Assembly (NCBI GenBank): GCA_946188165.1 | Contig: CAMHTW010000005.1 | Location: 36,671 to 100,670, forward strand | DNA: 64,000 bases | Source: an uncultured Prevotella sp. | GTDB lineage: Bacteria > Bacteroidota > Bacteroidia > Bacteroidales > Bacteroidaceae | Reading direction: 5' to 3' | Shown: positions 35,508-44,554 of the stretch, piece after piece | How positions within the stretch are numbered: position 1 is the stretch's first letter | How the letters are laid out: every line of letters starts with the position of its first letter | Translations under genes and position numbers: made by a program | Notes under the pieces: model-generated | Seen by the model: only the letters and a program-made list of their open reading frames with translations | Told to the model about the DNA's origin: nothing | The model's database searches: none

Positions 35508-35889
35508 TTACATTTTGAACTGGTAACCAAGGGTGAGCCACAAGGAGTTGCTGCGCCAAGTTTCGTCCAACACCTTGTGGTTACAAAAGTTGGTCAATCC
35601 GATATTGTAACGTAAGTCAACAACCATATTGTGAAACTCGTAGGATATGCCAGCAGGAATGGAGATGCCCACACGGTGGAAAGAGTCAGTATTTGTTGTA
35701 GTATTTCCCATCAGCGTCTCCTTGCCCTGCAAGAGGTAGTCCACCTGTAAACCAGCTTTTAGAGACAGGCCTGGCAACATGTTGGGCTCTATGTAGAAGT
35801 TTGCCAAAACGGGAACGCTCTGTTTTTTGTTGTGCCCTAACTCCGAGGAGAAAAGCCAAAAAGGCAAATATTAGTGTGATTCGTTTCAT
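35508..35889 (-). pseudogene. Remnant of a PorT-like outer membrane beta-barrel gene
   Basis: The frame starting at 35889 encodes a signal peptide (MKRITLIFAFLAFLLGVRAQ) then runs into nonsense until 35686. The -1/+1 frame from about 35850 gives SVPVLANFYIEPNMLPGLSL, KAGLQVDYLLQG, GISIPAGISYEFHNMVVDLR and ends TLGYQFKM, the last strands of a small outer membrane barrel. A normal family member has about 200-240 residues, so about 80-100 residues between signal peptide and C-terminal strands are missing and the frame is shifted near CAACAAAAAACAG. I read this as an internal deletion with frameshift, not a working gene. Confidence 0.65.
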
Positions 35890-36070
35890 TATGAACTGTT
35901 TTTAATTATAACGCAGGCAAAAGCTTTTTATTGCCTTAACAAAATGAACTTCGAAACATAAAGCAACAACGGCCTGTATTTAACTCAAAAGTTCTTTGAG
36001 AAGGCGATACTCAATATGACAAATATACGAATTATTTCCGAAAGAAAGAACAAAGTATCGAAAAAAGTTG

Positions 36071-36078
36071 TATCTTTG
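36071..36078 (+). promoter_or_regulatory. Orphan plus-strand -7 element
   Basis: A perfect TATCTTTG box with no plus-strand gene after it. The next ATG (36091) opens a two-codon frame (ATG GAT TAA), and the transcript would run antisense into the 36.1-kb membrane protein gene. The context GTAAAACTATGGA also follows the HEPN/MNT promoter at 56093. Confidence 0.5.
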
Positions 36079-36088
36079 CCAAGTAAAA

Positions 36089-36586
36089 CTATGGATTAAA
36101 CGATGTTTGAAAGTCCGAAAGCCACTTGCGCTTGCGATAGCGGTAATAAAGGAGTAGCAGGAGGCCAATGGCGAGGGGAACCAGCATCACCAAGGCGAAG
36201 AGAACGAAAAAAGCAGCACCAATGTTGACGCCGATGGCTCCACGCGGATTCCATTCTGGTTCACTATAACGCTTGAGACTATCCTGTAGGGCAGCAACAG
36301 CCAATGAATCATTGCGGTTCTGGGCTGCATCCATCTCAGCCAGAATACGCTGATAGTGCGCCTTCAGGTTTACAGAGTCAGCCTCATAGGCCTTCATTGC
36401 CTCTTCGTACTCCATCTCATAGGCCGAATATTCCGCGCGATTCCTGTCCATCTGTTTTTCTGAATCAAAAATCAGATAGACGAAAAATATTATCAATAAC
36501 ATGCTGGCTACCGTAAGCAGGCAGCCAGCATGAAACCAACAACCATTGGGTTTCTTGACAGGACAGACTGGATCGTTCTGCATCAA
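36089..36586 (-). CDS. Two-helix membrane protein with coiled coil, unknown function
   Basis: A 165-residue protein: a Cys-rich cytosolic start (NDPVCPVKKPNGCWFHAGC), membrane helix 1 (LLTVASMLLIIFFVYLIF, ~23-41), an acidic/Gln-rich predicted coiled coil (~42-105; EYEEAMKAYEADSVNLKAH), and helix 2 (GAAFFVLFALVMLVPLAIGL, ~123-146) before a basic tail (YYRYRKRKW). The coiled coil would be on the periplasmic side if both ends are cytosolic. I do not recognise the family. It is transcribed alone from a TATCTTTG promoter at 36653. Confidence 0.6.
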   Translation of the reverse strand: MMQNDPVCPVKKPNGCWFHAGCLLTVASMLLIIFFVYLIFDSEKQMDRNRAEYSAYEMEYEEAMKAYEADSVNLKAHYQRILAEMDAAQNRNDSLAVAALQDSLKRYSEPEWNPRGAIGVNIGAAFFVLFALVMLVPLAIGLLLLLYYRYRKRKWLSDFQTSFNP

Positions 36587-36652
36587 GTATTGGGACTCGC
36601 GATTGATACTTTTTATTTGCTGATGTTCTGTGACACCTCAAAGATTTGGGGA

Positions 36653-36684
36653 CAAAGATACAAATTAAAATGCAATCTTCCAAA
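36653..36684 (-). promoter_or_regulatory. Promoter of the 36.1-kb membrane protein gene
   Basis: Minus-strand TATCTTTG (36653-36660) and TTTG (36681-36684), spacing 20 bp, about 66 nt from the ATG. Confidence 0.7.
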
Positions 36685-36735
36685 TATTTGAAAACTAATT
36701 TATTCACAGAATTCATATTTCTCAAGAAAATGTTG

Positions 36736-36743
36736 TATCTTTG
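36736..36743 (+). promoter_or_regulatory. -7 element of the SDR gene
   Basis: TATCTTTG 20 nt before the ATG at 36764. No good -33 was seen. Confidence 0.65.
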
Positions 36744-36763
36744 CCGAAGTAATTCTTACTTTT

Positions 36764-37504
36764 ATGAAAGAACAACGACGAGCAATTATTGTGGGGGCGA
36801 CTTCGGGCATAGGGCTTGAAGTGGCCAAAGTGCTGGCTGGGAAAGGATGGCTGGTAGGTATTGCAGGACGACGACAGGAACTGCTACAACAGATTCAGCG
36901 TAAGCACTTAAACATTGTGGCTACAGAGCAGATAGACGTGACAAAAGTAGATGCCACAGAGCGTTTGCAGACGCTGATTGGCAAGATGGGTGGAATGGAC
37001 CTTTATTTCCACAGCTCAGGCATTGGCTATCAGAATACGGAACTCGATATGGAGCTCGAACTAGCTACCATCGAAACCAATGCGGTAGGTATGACGCGAA
37101 TGGTGGGAGCGGCTTTCCACTATTTTGAAGAGCATCCTGAGCAGAAAGGACAAATAGCTGTTATCAGCAGTATTGCCGGTACCAAAGGACTTGGAGCCGC
37201 ACCAGCCTACTCAGCCACCAAGCGTTTTGTAAACCACTATTTAGAGTGCCTTACTCAGCTTTGCTACATTCGTCGTTTACATCATATCAGCATCCACGAT
37301 ATCCGCCCAGGTTTTGTTCGTACGCCACTCATCAGTGGCAGCAATTATCCCCTGCAACTTCATGCCGCCAAGGTGGCACAACAAATCGTAAAAGGAGTAG
37401 AACGCGGATACAGTATCATCACTATCGACTGGCGTTACCGCTTACTTGTTTTCTTCTGGCGTCTCATCCCTCGTTGGCTGTGGGTCAGAATGCGGATCGT
37501 ATAA
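36764..37504 (+). CDS. Short-chain dehydrogenase/reductase
   Basis: A 246-residue classical SDR. The nucleotide-binding motif is VGATSGIGLEVAKVLAGKGW (Gly-rich TGxxxGIG type), with SSGIG for the NAG-equivalent position. The catalytic Ser is in VISSIAGTKG and the Tyr-Lys pair in YSATKRFVNHY. It reduces or oxidises a hydroxyl/keto group using NAD(P)H in the cytosol; the substrate cannot be read from sequence. A hydrophobic C-terminal segment (YRLLVFFWRLIPRWLWV) may anchor it to the membrane, as in lipid-modifying SDRs. It is a single-gene unit converging on the SIMPL gene with a 5-bp gap. Confidence 0.9.
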   Translation: MKEQRRAIIVGATSGIGLEVAKVLAGKGWLVGIAGRRQELLQQIQRKHLNIVATEQIDVTKVDATERLQTLIGKMGGMDLYFHSSGIGYQNTELDMELELATIETNAVGMTRMVGAAFHYFEEHPEQKGQIAVISSIAGTKGLGAAPAYSATKRFVNHYLECLTQLCYIRRLHHISIHDIRPGFVRTPLISGSNYPLQLHAAKVAQQIVKGVERGYSIITIDWRYRLLVFFWRLIPRWLWVRMRIV

Positions 37505-37509
37505 TTGAA

Positions 37510-38202
37510 TTAGTCTTTCAGCGAGTATGTGATGGTGGTTACGACGCGTAACTTCTTGATGTAAGGCGTATTCTGGTCGCGGTCTTCGATTTCGAACTGT
37601 CCTTGTCCTGCTGTCTGTATAGGTCCTAAGTCTGACTTACTGGCCTCTGCAAACTGTTCTGCCGTCTTCTGTGCGTTCTTGATAGCTTCAGCCATCATTT
37701 CAGGCTTCATCTGTTGGAACGAAGCATACTCGTATTGCGGATTGCTGTTCTCGATGGCCACACCCTGTTTCAGCAGTTCTGCCTGCTTGAAGATGGCCTT
37801 GTTGACTTCTGTCACTTTGTTGGTCGCAACAGTAATCGTCGTGTTGACGATATAACGGAAATTCTTCTGATTGTCGCCCCATTCGCGAGCCTCAAGGTCA
37901 CTGATTGTAGGAGGGTTCACCGTGATTTCCTTCTCGTCGAGTCCATTCTGTTTTAAGAACCTTTTAATCTTGTCCGTTTGTAAATTGATATTTTCATAGA
38001 GTAAGGGTAGGTCATTACCTGTTACCTTTGTTCCGATACTCCACGTCACCTTATCAGCAGGCACTTCGCGCTCTGCCAGACCTTTTACCGTTACCTTGCG
38101 GTCCTTGTTGGCAAAGTTGTCGATGCCAGCTTTGATGAACCACCCCATACATAAGATGCCCAATGCAATGAGGGCCGACGCAATAATCCGATTCTCTTTC
38201 AT
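37510..38202 (-). CDS. SIMPL (DUF541) domain protein
   Basis: A 230-residue protein with an N-terminal membrane anchor or uncleaved signal ([18 protein letters not shown]) followed by a SIMPL domain: [53 protein letters not shown] and [19 protein letters not shown] proteins are periplasmic or envelope-bound; some protect against oxidative stress, but the function of most is unknown. It is transcribed alone and divergent from the DUF2461 gene. Confidence 0.85.
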   Translation of the reverse strand: MKENRIIASALIALGILCMGWFIKAGIDNFANKDRKVTVKGLAEREVPADKVTWSIGTKVTGNDLPLLYENINLQTDKIKRFLKQNGLDEKEITVNPPTISDLEAREWGDNQKNFRYIVNTTITVATNKVTEVNKAIFKQAELLKQGVAIENSNPQYEYASFQQMKPEMMAEAIKNAQKTAEQFAEASKSDLGPIQTAGQGQFEIEDRDQNTPYIKKLRVVTTITYSLKD

Positions 38203-38231
38203 ACGCTACTATGTTTTATTAATCAACGCTG

Positions 38232-38239
38232 CAAAGATA
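38232..38239 (-). promoter_or_regulatory. -7 element of the SIMPL gene
   Basis: Minus-strand TATCTTTG about 29 nt before the ATG at 38202. Confidence 0.65.
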
Positions 38240-38283
38240 CAAACTTTTTTGAAGAAAAAGCGAGTAGTCTTAATTTTTATTTG

Positions 38284-38291
38284 TACTTTTG
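38284..38291 (+). promoter_or_regulatory. -7 element of the DUF2461 gene
   Basis: TACTTTTG 25 nt before the ATG at 38317; it lies inside the longest reading of the gene and argues for the later start. Confidence 0.6.
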
Positions 38292-38316
38292 TGCCGAAAT
38301 ACAGTATGTTATCAAT

Positions 38317-39054
38317 ATGGACCAAAAGAGAATATTGAAGTTTCTGCGCCAGGTAATGGCTAATAATAACCGCGAATGGTTTCAGGAACATAAGAAGGAA
38401 TATGAGGCTGTCAGGGCCGAATTTGAACGTGGCATACAGCAGGCTATTGAACGGATTATAACGTTCGACCCAGAGATTGCCCACGTGCAAGTAAAGGACT
38501 GCACCTATCGTTTCTATCGCGACACGCGATTCTCGGCAGATAAATCACCCTATAAAAATCATCTTGGTGCCTATATCAATGCCAAAGGCAAGAAGGCGTT
38601 AAGAGGTGGTTATTATATACATTTGGAACCAGACCATTGTCTGTTGGCCGTTGGTAACTACTGGTTGCCAACAAATATTCTGACTTCGTGTCGTAATGAG
38701 ATGATGGGTAATACGGCAGAGTGGCTCAAGTGTGTCGAAAGCGAGACCTTTCTGAAGTATTTTGGAAACGATGAGGCCAGTAGCATTAACACGCCTACCG
38801 ATATTGGGAGTGTGGCGGTGCAATGGGACCAGCCACAGGGTTTTGGCTTAGCAAAGTTGAAAACCTGTCCTTCTGGTTTCCCAAAGGACTGGCCTCATGT
38901 CAAATACCTGCGTCTGAAAGATTACTGTGCGTGGCATGCCGTCTCAAATACGTTCTTTGAGAATGACAATTGGCTTGACGAGATGGAGCGCATGTTCCGT
39001 GCTGCCAAGCCCATGATGGACTTCATGAATTCAGTTATTGATGATTACGAATAA
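38317..39054 (+). CDS. DUF2461 family protein
   Basis: From the ATG at 38317 (245 residues): MDQKRILKFLRQVMANNNRE then WFQEHKKEYEAVRAEFE is the DUF2461 start, with CTYRFYRDTRFSADKSPYKN and the motif GGYYIHLEPDHCLLAVGNYW. An in-frame start at 38281 precedes the promoter and is rejected. The family is widespread in Bacteroidetes and some eukaryotes; its biochemical function is not known to me. The carboxylesterase gene starts 20 bp downstream on the same strand, so the two may be cotranscribed, though I know of no functional link. Confidence 0.85.
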   Translation: MDQKRILKFLRQVMANNNREWFQEHKKEYEAVRAEFERGIQQAIERIITFDPEIAHVQVKDCTYRFYRDTRFSADKSPYKNHLGAYINAKGKKALRGGYYIHLEPDHCLLAVGNYWLPTNILTSCRNEMMGNTAEWLKCVESETFLKYFGNDEASSINTPTDIGSVAVQWDQPQGFGLAKLKTCPSGFPKDWPHVKYLRLKDYCAWHAVSNTFFENDNWLDEMERMFRAAKPMMDFMNSVIDDYE

Positions 39055-39073
39055 ACAAGAAAAAACAATTTAT

Positions 39074-40642
39074 ATGATGAGAAAGAGTTTGTCATTATTG
39101 GTCATCGGACTATTGATATTGGTAACAGAAGCACAAGGACAGCTTCTGATGAAAACACACGTGGAAACAGGCGACGTTCAGGGAATCGTTGATGGCGACC
39201 TGGCCGTCTATCGGGCAATACCGTATGCTGCGCCACCTGTTGGCGACCTGCGTTGGAAGGCTCCGCAGCCAGCCAAGGCTTGGGAAGGTGTCAGGGTGTG
39301 CGACAAGTTTGGTCCTTGGGTGCCACAACCCACGCGTCCTGGTCGTACTGCCGACATGATGAGTGAGGACTGCTTGTATTTGGCTATCGCCACGCCAGCC
39401 AAATCGGTTACAGACCGTCTGCCCGTCATGGTATGGATTCATGGTGGTAGTTTCCAGACGGAGTGGTATGGTGGCGACTTATGGACAAGTCTTGCCCGTC
39501 GTGGCGTTGTCATCGTCAGCATCGAGTATCGTGCAGGAGCCTTAGGTTTTATGGCTCATCCAGAACTCAGCAAAGAGTCGCCAGACGGACACTCTGGTAA
39601 CTATGGCTTACTGGATCAGATATATGCACTGAAATGGGTACAGCGTAACATCAAGAACTTTGGTGGCGATCCTTCAAAGGTAACCATCTTTGGCGAATCG
39701 GCTGGTGCCATCAGTTGTAGCATGCTTTGTGCTTCGCCTCTGACTAAAGGACTCTTCCGTGCCGTCATCAGCCATAGTGGTGGTTCGTTTGCCCCATGGA
39801 GCGATCAGCCCCGCACGTTGGGTCTGGATGCCTCACAAAAGGGTGCCGAGCAGCAGGGTCTGGCTTTCCAGAAACACTTGAAGAAAAAGAACCTCAAACA
39901 GATGCGCAAGATGTCGGCTATGGAGCTTTGCGACGGCAATGTCGGCTTTGCTGGTTTCTGGCCTTGTGTTGATGGCTATGTCATCCGCGACGACCAATAC
40001 CGTCTTTATGAGCGTGGCGAATACAATGATGTGCCCGTTATTGTAATGACTAACAGCGATGAGGGTGCCCTCTTTGCACCAAGCAATATCACAGCAGAGG
40101 ACTATAAGAAGACGGTTAACGGCATCTTTGGCAATTGGGCCGATGAGGCTTTGAAAGTCTATCCTGGCAATACTAACGACGAAGCATGGCACGGCTTTGG
40201 CGATGCCTTCCGTGATATGGGCTTCGCCTGGCCATCCTATGCTTGGGTAAGCCTGCAAGCCAAGACAGGTAAGAGTGGTGCGTACGCTGCTTATCTGGCC
40301 CAACCTTCTACACGTAGTTTCTCGCAGGATCCGCGTCGTAAGGGTGTGGCCCATGCTGACGATATTCTGTATCTGAACAACGAGTTTCTGTCTCAGCCCG
40401 ATAAATATCCACACGAAGCTGCTGTTGCTGAAATGCTGCAACAGTACTGGGTAAACTTCGCCAAGACAGGTAATCCCAATGGAAAGGGTCTGCCTTATTG
40501 GCCTACGTTCGATGAAAGCAAACCTACCACGATGCAGTTCAGCAACGGTGCCTCACTCATTATGGTGCCAAACCGCAAGCAAATAGACTTTGTAGATCGT
40601 TTTTACAAAGCCAAGCGTGAAGAAACGGAAGGACAGCGGTAA
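39074..40642 (+). CDS. Secreted type-B carboxylesterase
   Basis: From ATG 39074 (39077 is equally possible) the protein has 522 residues with signal peptide ending EAQGQ. It is an alpha/beta-hydrolase of the carboxylesterase type B family: YRAIPYAAPPVGDLRWKAPQ, SEDCLYLAI, oxyanion-hole VWIHGGSF, nucleophile elbow FGESAGA, a Glu in NSDEGALF and the catalytic His in GVAHADDILYL. It should hydrolyse carboxyl esters outside the cytoplasm. In this type of organism feruloyl, acetyl or similar plant-ester substrates are plausible but not shown. It ends 9 bp from the converging DMT transporter gene. Confidence 0.92.
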   Translation: MMRKSLSLLVIGLLILVTEAQGQLLMKTHVETGDVQGIVDGDLAVYRAIPYAAPPVGDLRWKAPQPAKAWEGVRVCDKFGPWVPQPTRPGRTADMMSEDCLYLAIATPAKSVTDRLPVMVWIHGGSFQTEWYGGDLWTSLARRGVVIVSIEYRAGALGFMAHPELSKESPDGHSGNYGLLDQIYALKWVQRNIKNFGGDPSKVTIFGESAGAISCSMLCASPLTKGLFRAVISHSGGSFAPWSDQPRTLGLDASQKGAEQQGLAFQKHLKKKNLKQMRKMSAMELCDGNVGFAGFWPCVDGYVIRDDQYRLYERGEYNDVPVIVMTNSDEGALFAPSNITAEDYKKTVNGIFGNWADEALKVYPGNTNDEAWHGFGDAFRDMGFAWPSYAWVSLQAKTGKSGAYAAYLAQPSTRSFSQDPRRKGVAHADDILYLNNEFLSQPDKYPHEAAVAEMLQQYWVNFAKTGNPNGKGLPYWPTFDESKPTTMQFSNGASLIMVPNRKQIDFVDRFYKAKREETEGQR

Positions 40643-40651
40643 CCCCGTTTT

Positions 40652-41572
40652 CTATCCAAGGAAAAACAGGCTGACTCCGAATACGGAAATGATGGCTCCG
40701 AGGACGGCTCGCCATGTAATTTTCTCATGGAAAAGCCAATATGAGGGTAGCAGGATGATTATGGGCGTCATAGCCATTAACGTCGAGGCAATACCTGCTG
40801 CCGTATATTGAATAGCCATCAGTGAGAAGCCTACCCCCACAAAGGGGCCGAAGATCGTGGTGGCTGTAGCCACGCTAAGCCCCTTCCTGTCGTGCATCGC
40901 CTCGCGTAAAAGGCCGATTTCGCCACGGAAATACAACAATAGACCAAAGCCGATGATGCCTGCAATGCAACGATAGAAGTTAGCATTGAAGGGCACCAGC
41001 CAATCAGGCATGTCTGCAGATAGTTCGTAATGGTCCATACCGATCTTACTCAGCACCAACCCAATGCCTTGACAAACAGCAGCTCCTATAGCAAACAGCA
41101 CACCGTTGAGAGGCAATTTCAGCGTTACCCTGTGATGTTCGCCACGTCCCAATACAGAGATGCTGATACCTAAGAGTGTCACCAACATAGCCACGATGCT
41201 CATCTGTGTCATCCGCTGACCCAGCGTCACCCACGCCATCAAGGCTGCCGCCAATGGAGCCAGTGTCATAAAGAGCTGTCCATAGCGTGAACCTATGATA
41301 ATGTAACACTGGAAGAGGCAATAGTCCCCTATCACATAGCCCACAAGTCCTGACAGCAGCATCCAGCCGGCAGCCTCTGCCGAAGCTCCTGCAGGTAAGG
41401 GACTCCCCGTTACCACACCAAAAAGCACCAGCGAGAACACTAATGCTAAAAACATGCGTAATACATTCAGCGTCAGGTTGCCCAGACGCTTTGAGCCAAA
41501 CTCGCTCAACAGCGCTGTCGCCGTCCACGAGAATGCCACACCTATTGATATCAGTTCACCTATATAAGCCAT
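40652..41572 (-). CDS. EamA/DMT-superfamily transporter
   Basis: A 306-residue protein with about ten hydrophobic helices in two EamA repeats (first: [20 protein letters not shown] to [13 protein letters not shown]; second: [20 protein letters not shown] to [14 protein letters not shown]). Conserved positions include [18 protein letters not shown] and [23 protein letters not shown] exporters move small metabolites (amino acids, nucleotides, sugar phosphates) across the inner membrane; the substrate is unknown. It has its own TAACTTTG promoter and is divergent from gpmI. Confidence 0.9.
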   Translation of the reverse strand: MAYIGELISIGVAFSWTATALLSEFGSKRLGNLTLNVLRMFLALVFSLVLFGVVTGSPLPAGASAEAAGWMLLSGLVGYVIGDYCLFQCYIIIGSRYGQLFMTLAPLAAALMAWVTLGQRMTQMSIVAMLVTLLGISISVLGRGEHHRVTLKLPLNGVLFAIGAAVCQGIGLVLSKIGMDHYELSADMPDWLVPFNANFYRCIAGIIGFGLLLYFRGEIGLLREAMHDRKGLSVATATTIFGPFVGVGFSLMAIQYTAAGIASTLMAMTPIIILLPSYWLFHEKITWRAVLGAIISVFGVSLFFLG

Positions 41573-41592
41573 CGTTCGTTTAGTTTACGTCA

Positions 41593-41624
41593 CAAAGTTA
41601 CAAACTATTTTCTAAATTTCCAAA
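41593..41624 (-). promoter_or_regulatory. Promoter of the DMT transporter gene
   Basis: Minus-strand TAACTTTG (41593-41600) and TTTG (41621-41624), spacing 20 bp, with about 20 nt between the -7 element and the ATG. Confidence 0.75.
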
Positions 41625-41673
41625 TTTATGCAAAAAAGAATCTTGATAATAGCAACCATACAAATAAATTTTG

Positions 41674-41681
41674 TACCTTTG
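41674..41681 (+). promoter_or_regulatory. -7 element of gpmI
   Basis: TACCTTTG about 50 nt before the gpmI ATG at 41732; no clear -33 at the expected spacing. Confidence 0.7.
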
Positions 41682-41731
41682 CACCCGATTTTAAGAAACG
41701 TAAGTTTAACAGAAAAAATAAATTAATTAGT

Positions 41732-43249
41732 ATGGCAAAGAAAGCTCTTTTGATGATTCTCGACGGATGGGGAATCGGTAAACATGGTAAGGGGGACGTG
41801 ATATTTAATACGCCAACGCCTTACCTGGACTTGTTGACGGCTACATCGGCGCACGCCCAGCTGGCGGCATCGGGCGAGGACGTGGGACTGCCCGACGGAC
41901 AGATGGGTAACTCGGAGGTGGGACACCTGAACATAGGTGCGGGGCGCATCGTGTATCAGGACCTGGTAAAGATTAACCGTGCCTGCAAGGACGGCTCGAT
42001 CATGGACAACGCGCAGATAAAGGCGGCGTACACATACGCTAAGGAGCACAACAAGAAGCTGCACCTGATGGGACTGACGTCGGACGGCGGCGTACACTCG
42101 AGCCTGGACCACCTGTTTAAACTGATAGAGATTGGTAAGGCTTACGGGCTGAAGAATCAGGTGTTTGTACACTGTTACATGGACGGTCGCGACACAGACC
42201 CGAAGAGCGGCAAGGGTTTCATTGAGCAGGTGACGAAGGTATGTGCCGAGAACGATGCGGCTATTGCCAGCATTGTGGGGCGGTTCTACGCGATGGACCG
42301 CGACAAGCGTTGGGAGCGCGTGAAGGAGGGCTACGACCTGATAGTGAACGGCACGGGCAAACAGGCTACCGACATGGTAAAGGCCATGCAGGAATCGTAC
42401 GACGAGGGCGTGACGGATGAGTTTGTCAAGCCCATCCACAATGCTGCGGTCAATGGATGCATCGAGGAGGGCGACGTGGTGATATTCATCAACTTCCGCA
42501 ACGACCGCGCCAAGGAGATGACCATTGCGCTGACGCAGGAAGACATGCCTGAACAGGGTATGAAGACTATTCCCGGACTGCAGTATTACTGCATGACGCC
42601 ATACGACGCTAACTTCAAGGGTGTGAACATTCTCTTCCCCAAAGAGAACGTCGAGAACACGCTGGGCGAATACCTGAGCAAACAGGGCAAGAAGCAGCTG
42701 CACACGGCTGAGACGGAGAAATATGCGCACGTAACATTCTTTTTCAACGGCGGGCGCGAGGCTCCCTACGAGGGGGAGGACCGCATACTGGTGCCGTCGC
42801 CAAAGGTAGCTACCTACGACTTGAAGCCTGAAATGAGTGCCTACGAGGTGAAGGACAAGCTGGTGGGTGCCATCAACACGCAGGAGTACGACTTCATCGT
42901 GGTTAACTTCGCCAACGGCGACATGGTGGGTCACACGGGTGTCTACAACGCCATTGCCAAGGCTGTATGGGCTGTCGACAACTGCGTGAAAGACGTTATC
43001 GAGGCTGCCAAGGCTAACGACTACGAGGCCATCATCATTGCCGACCACGGTAATGCCGACAACGCCATCAACCCCGACGGTACGCCCAATACGGCGCACT
43101 CGCTGAACCCCGTGCCCTTCATCTACGTCACCAATAACAACTCGGCTACGGTGAAGGACGGTCGTCTGGCTGACGTGGCTCCCTCAATACTGCACATCAT
43201 GGGATTGGAGCAGCCTGCCGACATGACTGGCGAGAACTTGATACAATAA
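41732..43249 (+). CDS. gpmI: 2,3-bisphosphoglycerate-independent phosphoglycerate mutase
   Basis: A 505-residue glycolytic enzyme of normal length. [11 protein letters not shown] at the start holds the first metal Asp, [17 protein letters not shown] the phospho-Ser nucleophile, and [20 protein letters not shown] the His/Asp metal ligands. It interconverts 3- and 2-phosphoglycerate in the cytosol with Mn2+. GC content at third positions is higher than in surrounding genes, consistent with high expression, and this produces a long antisense frame (41723-43099) with no coding merit. The stop codon lies in the first units of a six-unit CAATAAA tract. Confidence 0.98.
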   Translation: MAKKALLMILDGWGIGKHGKGDVIFNTPTPYLDLLTATSAHAQLAASGEDVGLPDGQMGNSEVGHLNIGAGRIVYQDLVKINRACKDGSIMDNAQIKAAYTYAKEHNKKLHLMGLTSDGGVHSSLDHLFKLIEIGKAYGLKNQVFVHCYMDGRDTDPKSGKGFIEQVTKVCAENDAAIASIVGRFYAMDRDKRWERVKEGYDLIVNGTGKQATDMVKAMQESYDEGVTDEFVKPIHNAAVNGCIEEGDVVIFINFRNDRAKEMTIALTQEDMPEQGMKTIPGLQYYCMTPYDANFKGVNILFPKENVENTLGEYLSKQGKKQLHTAETEKYAHVTFFFNGGREAPYEGEDRILVPSPKVATYDLKPEMSAYEVKDKLVGAINTQEYDFIVVNFANGDMVGHTGVYNAIAKAVWAVDNCVKDVIEAAKANDYEAIIIADHGNADNAINPDGTPNTAHSLNPVPFIYVTNNNSATVKDGRLADVAPSILHIMGLEQPADMTGENLIQ

Positions 43250-43285
43250 ACAATAAACATTAAACAATAAACAATAAACAATAAA
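43244..43285. repeat. Six-unit heptamer tract (CAATAAA) after gpmI
   Basis: CAATAAA x2, CATTAAA, CAATAAA x3. The gpmI TAA stop is formed by the first unit, and the tract fills most of the gap to comEC. Confidence 0.95.
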
Positions 43286-43303
43286 TATTAAGCATTGAGC
43301 ATT

Positions 43304-44488
43304 ATGTCCTCGATAATGCATACTGCACCATTACTGATACCCGCCGTCTGCATGATGGCGGGTATTGTTTTGGGCAGCCGCATGTTGCTGTCTATACCTT
43401 TCTGCCTACTGCTATTATCAGTCATGGTTATTGCTACTGCTCTGCTGGGGCGGTGGGGTAAGGTGCAAACCGCAGGCATTGCCCTATGCGCTATGATGTT
43501 GGGGGTGTTGGTCATAGAGATGAACATGCAGAAGGCGGGCGAGGGAGAGGCGTCGCGCATAGAGCGCACCCAACAGTATTTCCTGCACCAAAGGAGCCTG
43601 CTGTTGGAACGCTTGGAGACTGCAGGATTATCAGATGACCGATATGCGGTGGTGGCAGCAATGGCTTTAGGCGACAGGTCGGCACTGACAAAGGAACTGA
43701 AAGAGACCTACTCGAAGACGGGTGCCTCGCACGTCTTGGCGCTGAGCGGCTTGCACTTAGGCATCATCTACGCCTTACTGTCAATGCTGGTAGTAGGGCG
43801 ACGCTGGCAGATGATAACACAGGTAGCGACAGTACTCAGCATCTGGGCTTTTGTGTTCCTGACGGGCATGTCTGCCAGTGTGGTTCGTTCGGCTATCATG
43901 CTGACGGTTTATGCCCTGTTGGCATTAGGGCATCGGCAGAAGATGTCTGTCAACACGCTGGCTTTTACTGCCATCGTCATGCTGCTGGTCACACCAAAGG
44001 CTTTGTTCGATGTCGGTTTCCAAATGTCGTTTATGGCCGTTTTCTCCATCCTATTATTCGTCCCCCTCTTCTACAGACCATTTTCGGCAGAATATCTGAT
44101 GACACATCGTGCTGTAAGCTGGCTGTGGGGTATAGTGGCGGTGTCTGTAGCAGCACAGATTGGCGTGGTACCACTGATAGCCTACTATTTTGGACGCTTC
44201 TCGTGCTACTTTCTGTTGACCAACTTCATCGTTATACCAGCAGCCACCCTCATCCTCTACCTTGCCTTGGGAACATTGCTCATCCCCTCACTGGGGGTTG
44301 TCCTTGCCAGCATGGTGGGCTTGCTGAATACCACCTTATTATATATAGCCACCATTCCGGGTGCTACGATTGAGGGGTTGCATCCTTCCGTCGGGCTCAC
44401 CGTCGCGATTTACGGAGTTCTGCTCGCTGCTTATTATCTTTTGTGGCTGACTGTGAGTAATTTTCGAGGTTATTTTTTTGTTATTTAA
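43304..44488 (+). CDS. comEC: ComEC/Rec2-family DNA uptake protein, core domain only
   Basis: Starting at ATG 43304 (394 residues; an in-frame TTG at 43295 is less likely). It has about ten membrane helices and the Competence-domain motifs VVAAMALGDRSALTKELKET, YSKTGASHVLALSGLHLGII and FLTGMSASVVRSAIMLTVYA. Full-length ComEC also has an N-terminal OB-like DUF4131 domain and a C-terminal metallo-beta-lactamase domain (700-800 residues). Here only a short N-terminal segment with two helices precedes the channel domain and there is no lactamase part. It would form the inner membrane DNA channel. It is probably cotranscribed with gpmI. Its last codons contain the fhs promoter -33 element. Confidence 0.85.
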   Translation: MSSIMHTAPLLIPAVCMMAGIVLGSRMLLSIPFCLLLLSVMVIATALLGRWGKVQTAGIALCAMMLGVLVIEMNMQKAGEGEASRIERTQQYFLHQRSLLLERLETAGLSDDRYAVVAAMALGDRSALTKELKETYSKTGASHVLALSGLHLGIIYALLSMLVVGRRWQMITQVATVLSIWAFVFLTGMSASVVRSAIMLTVYALLALGHRQKMSVNTLAFTAIVMLLVTPKALFDVGFQMSFMAVFSILLFVPLFYRPFSAEYLMTHRAVSWLWGIVAVSVAAQIGVVPLIAYYFGRFSCYFLLTNFIVIPAATLILYLALGTLLIPSLGVVLASMVGLLNTTLLYIATIPGATIEGLHPSVGLTVAIYGVLLAAYYLLWLTVSNFRGYFFVI

Positions 44489-44507
44489 GAAACTGTTACT
44501 ATCTTTG
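44477..44507 (+). promoter_or_regulatory. fhs promoter overlapping the end of comEC
   Basis: TTTG (44477-44480) lies in the last comEC codons and TATCTTTG (44500-44507) follows at 19 bp spacing, 47 nt before the fhs ATG. Confidence 0.75.
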
Positions 44508-44554
44508 CGGTCTGAAACGGTAACAATATTAAGATCTAATCTATCAACAATTCT

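Noticed and set aside
36091..36099. Tiny frame ATG GAT TAA after the orphan promoter
   Set aside because: Only two codons; no evidence of translation.
41723..43099. 458-residue open frame antisense to gpmI
   Set aside because: It mirrors a GC-rich, strongly conserved gene in the complementary frame; the peptide is Val/His/Arg-rich without recognisable motifs.
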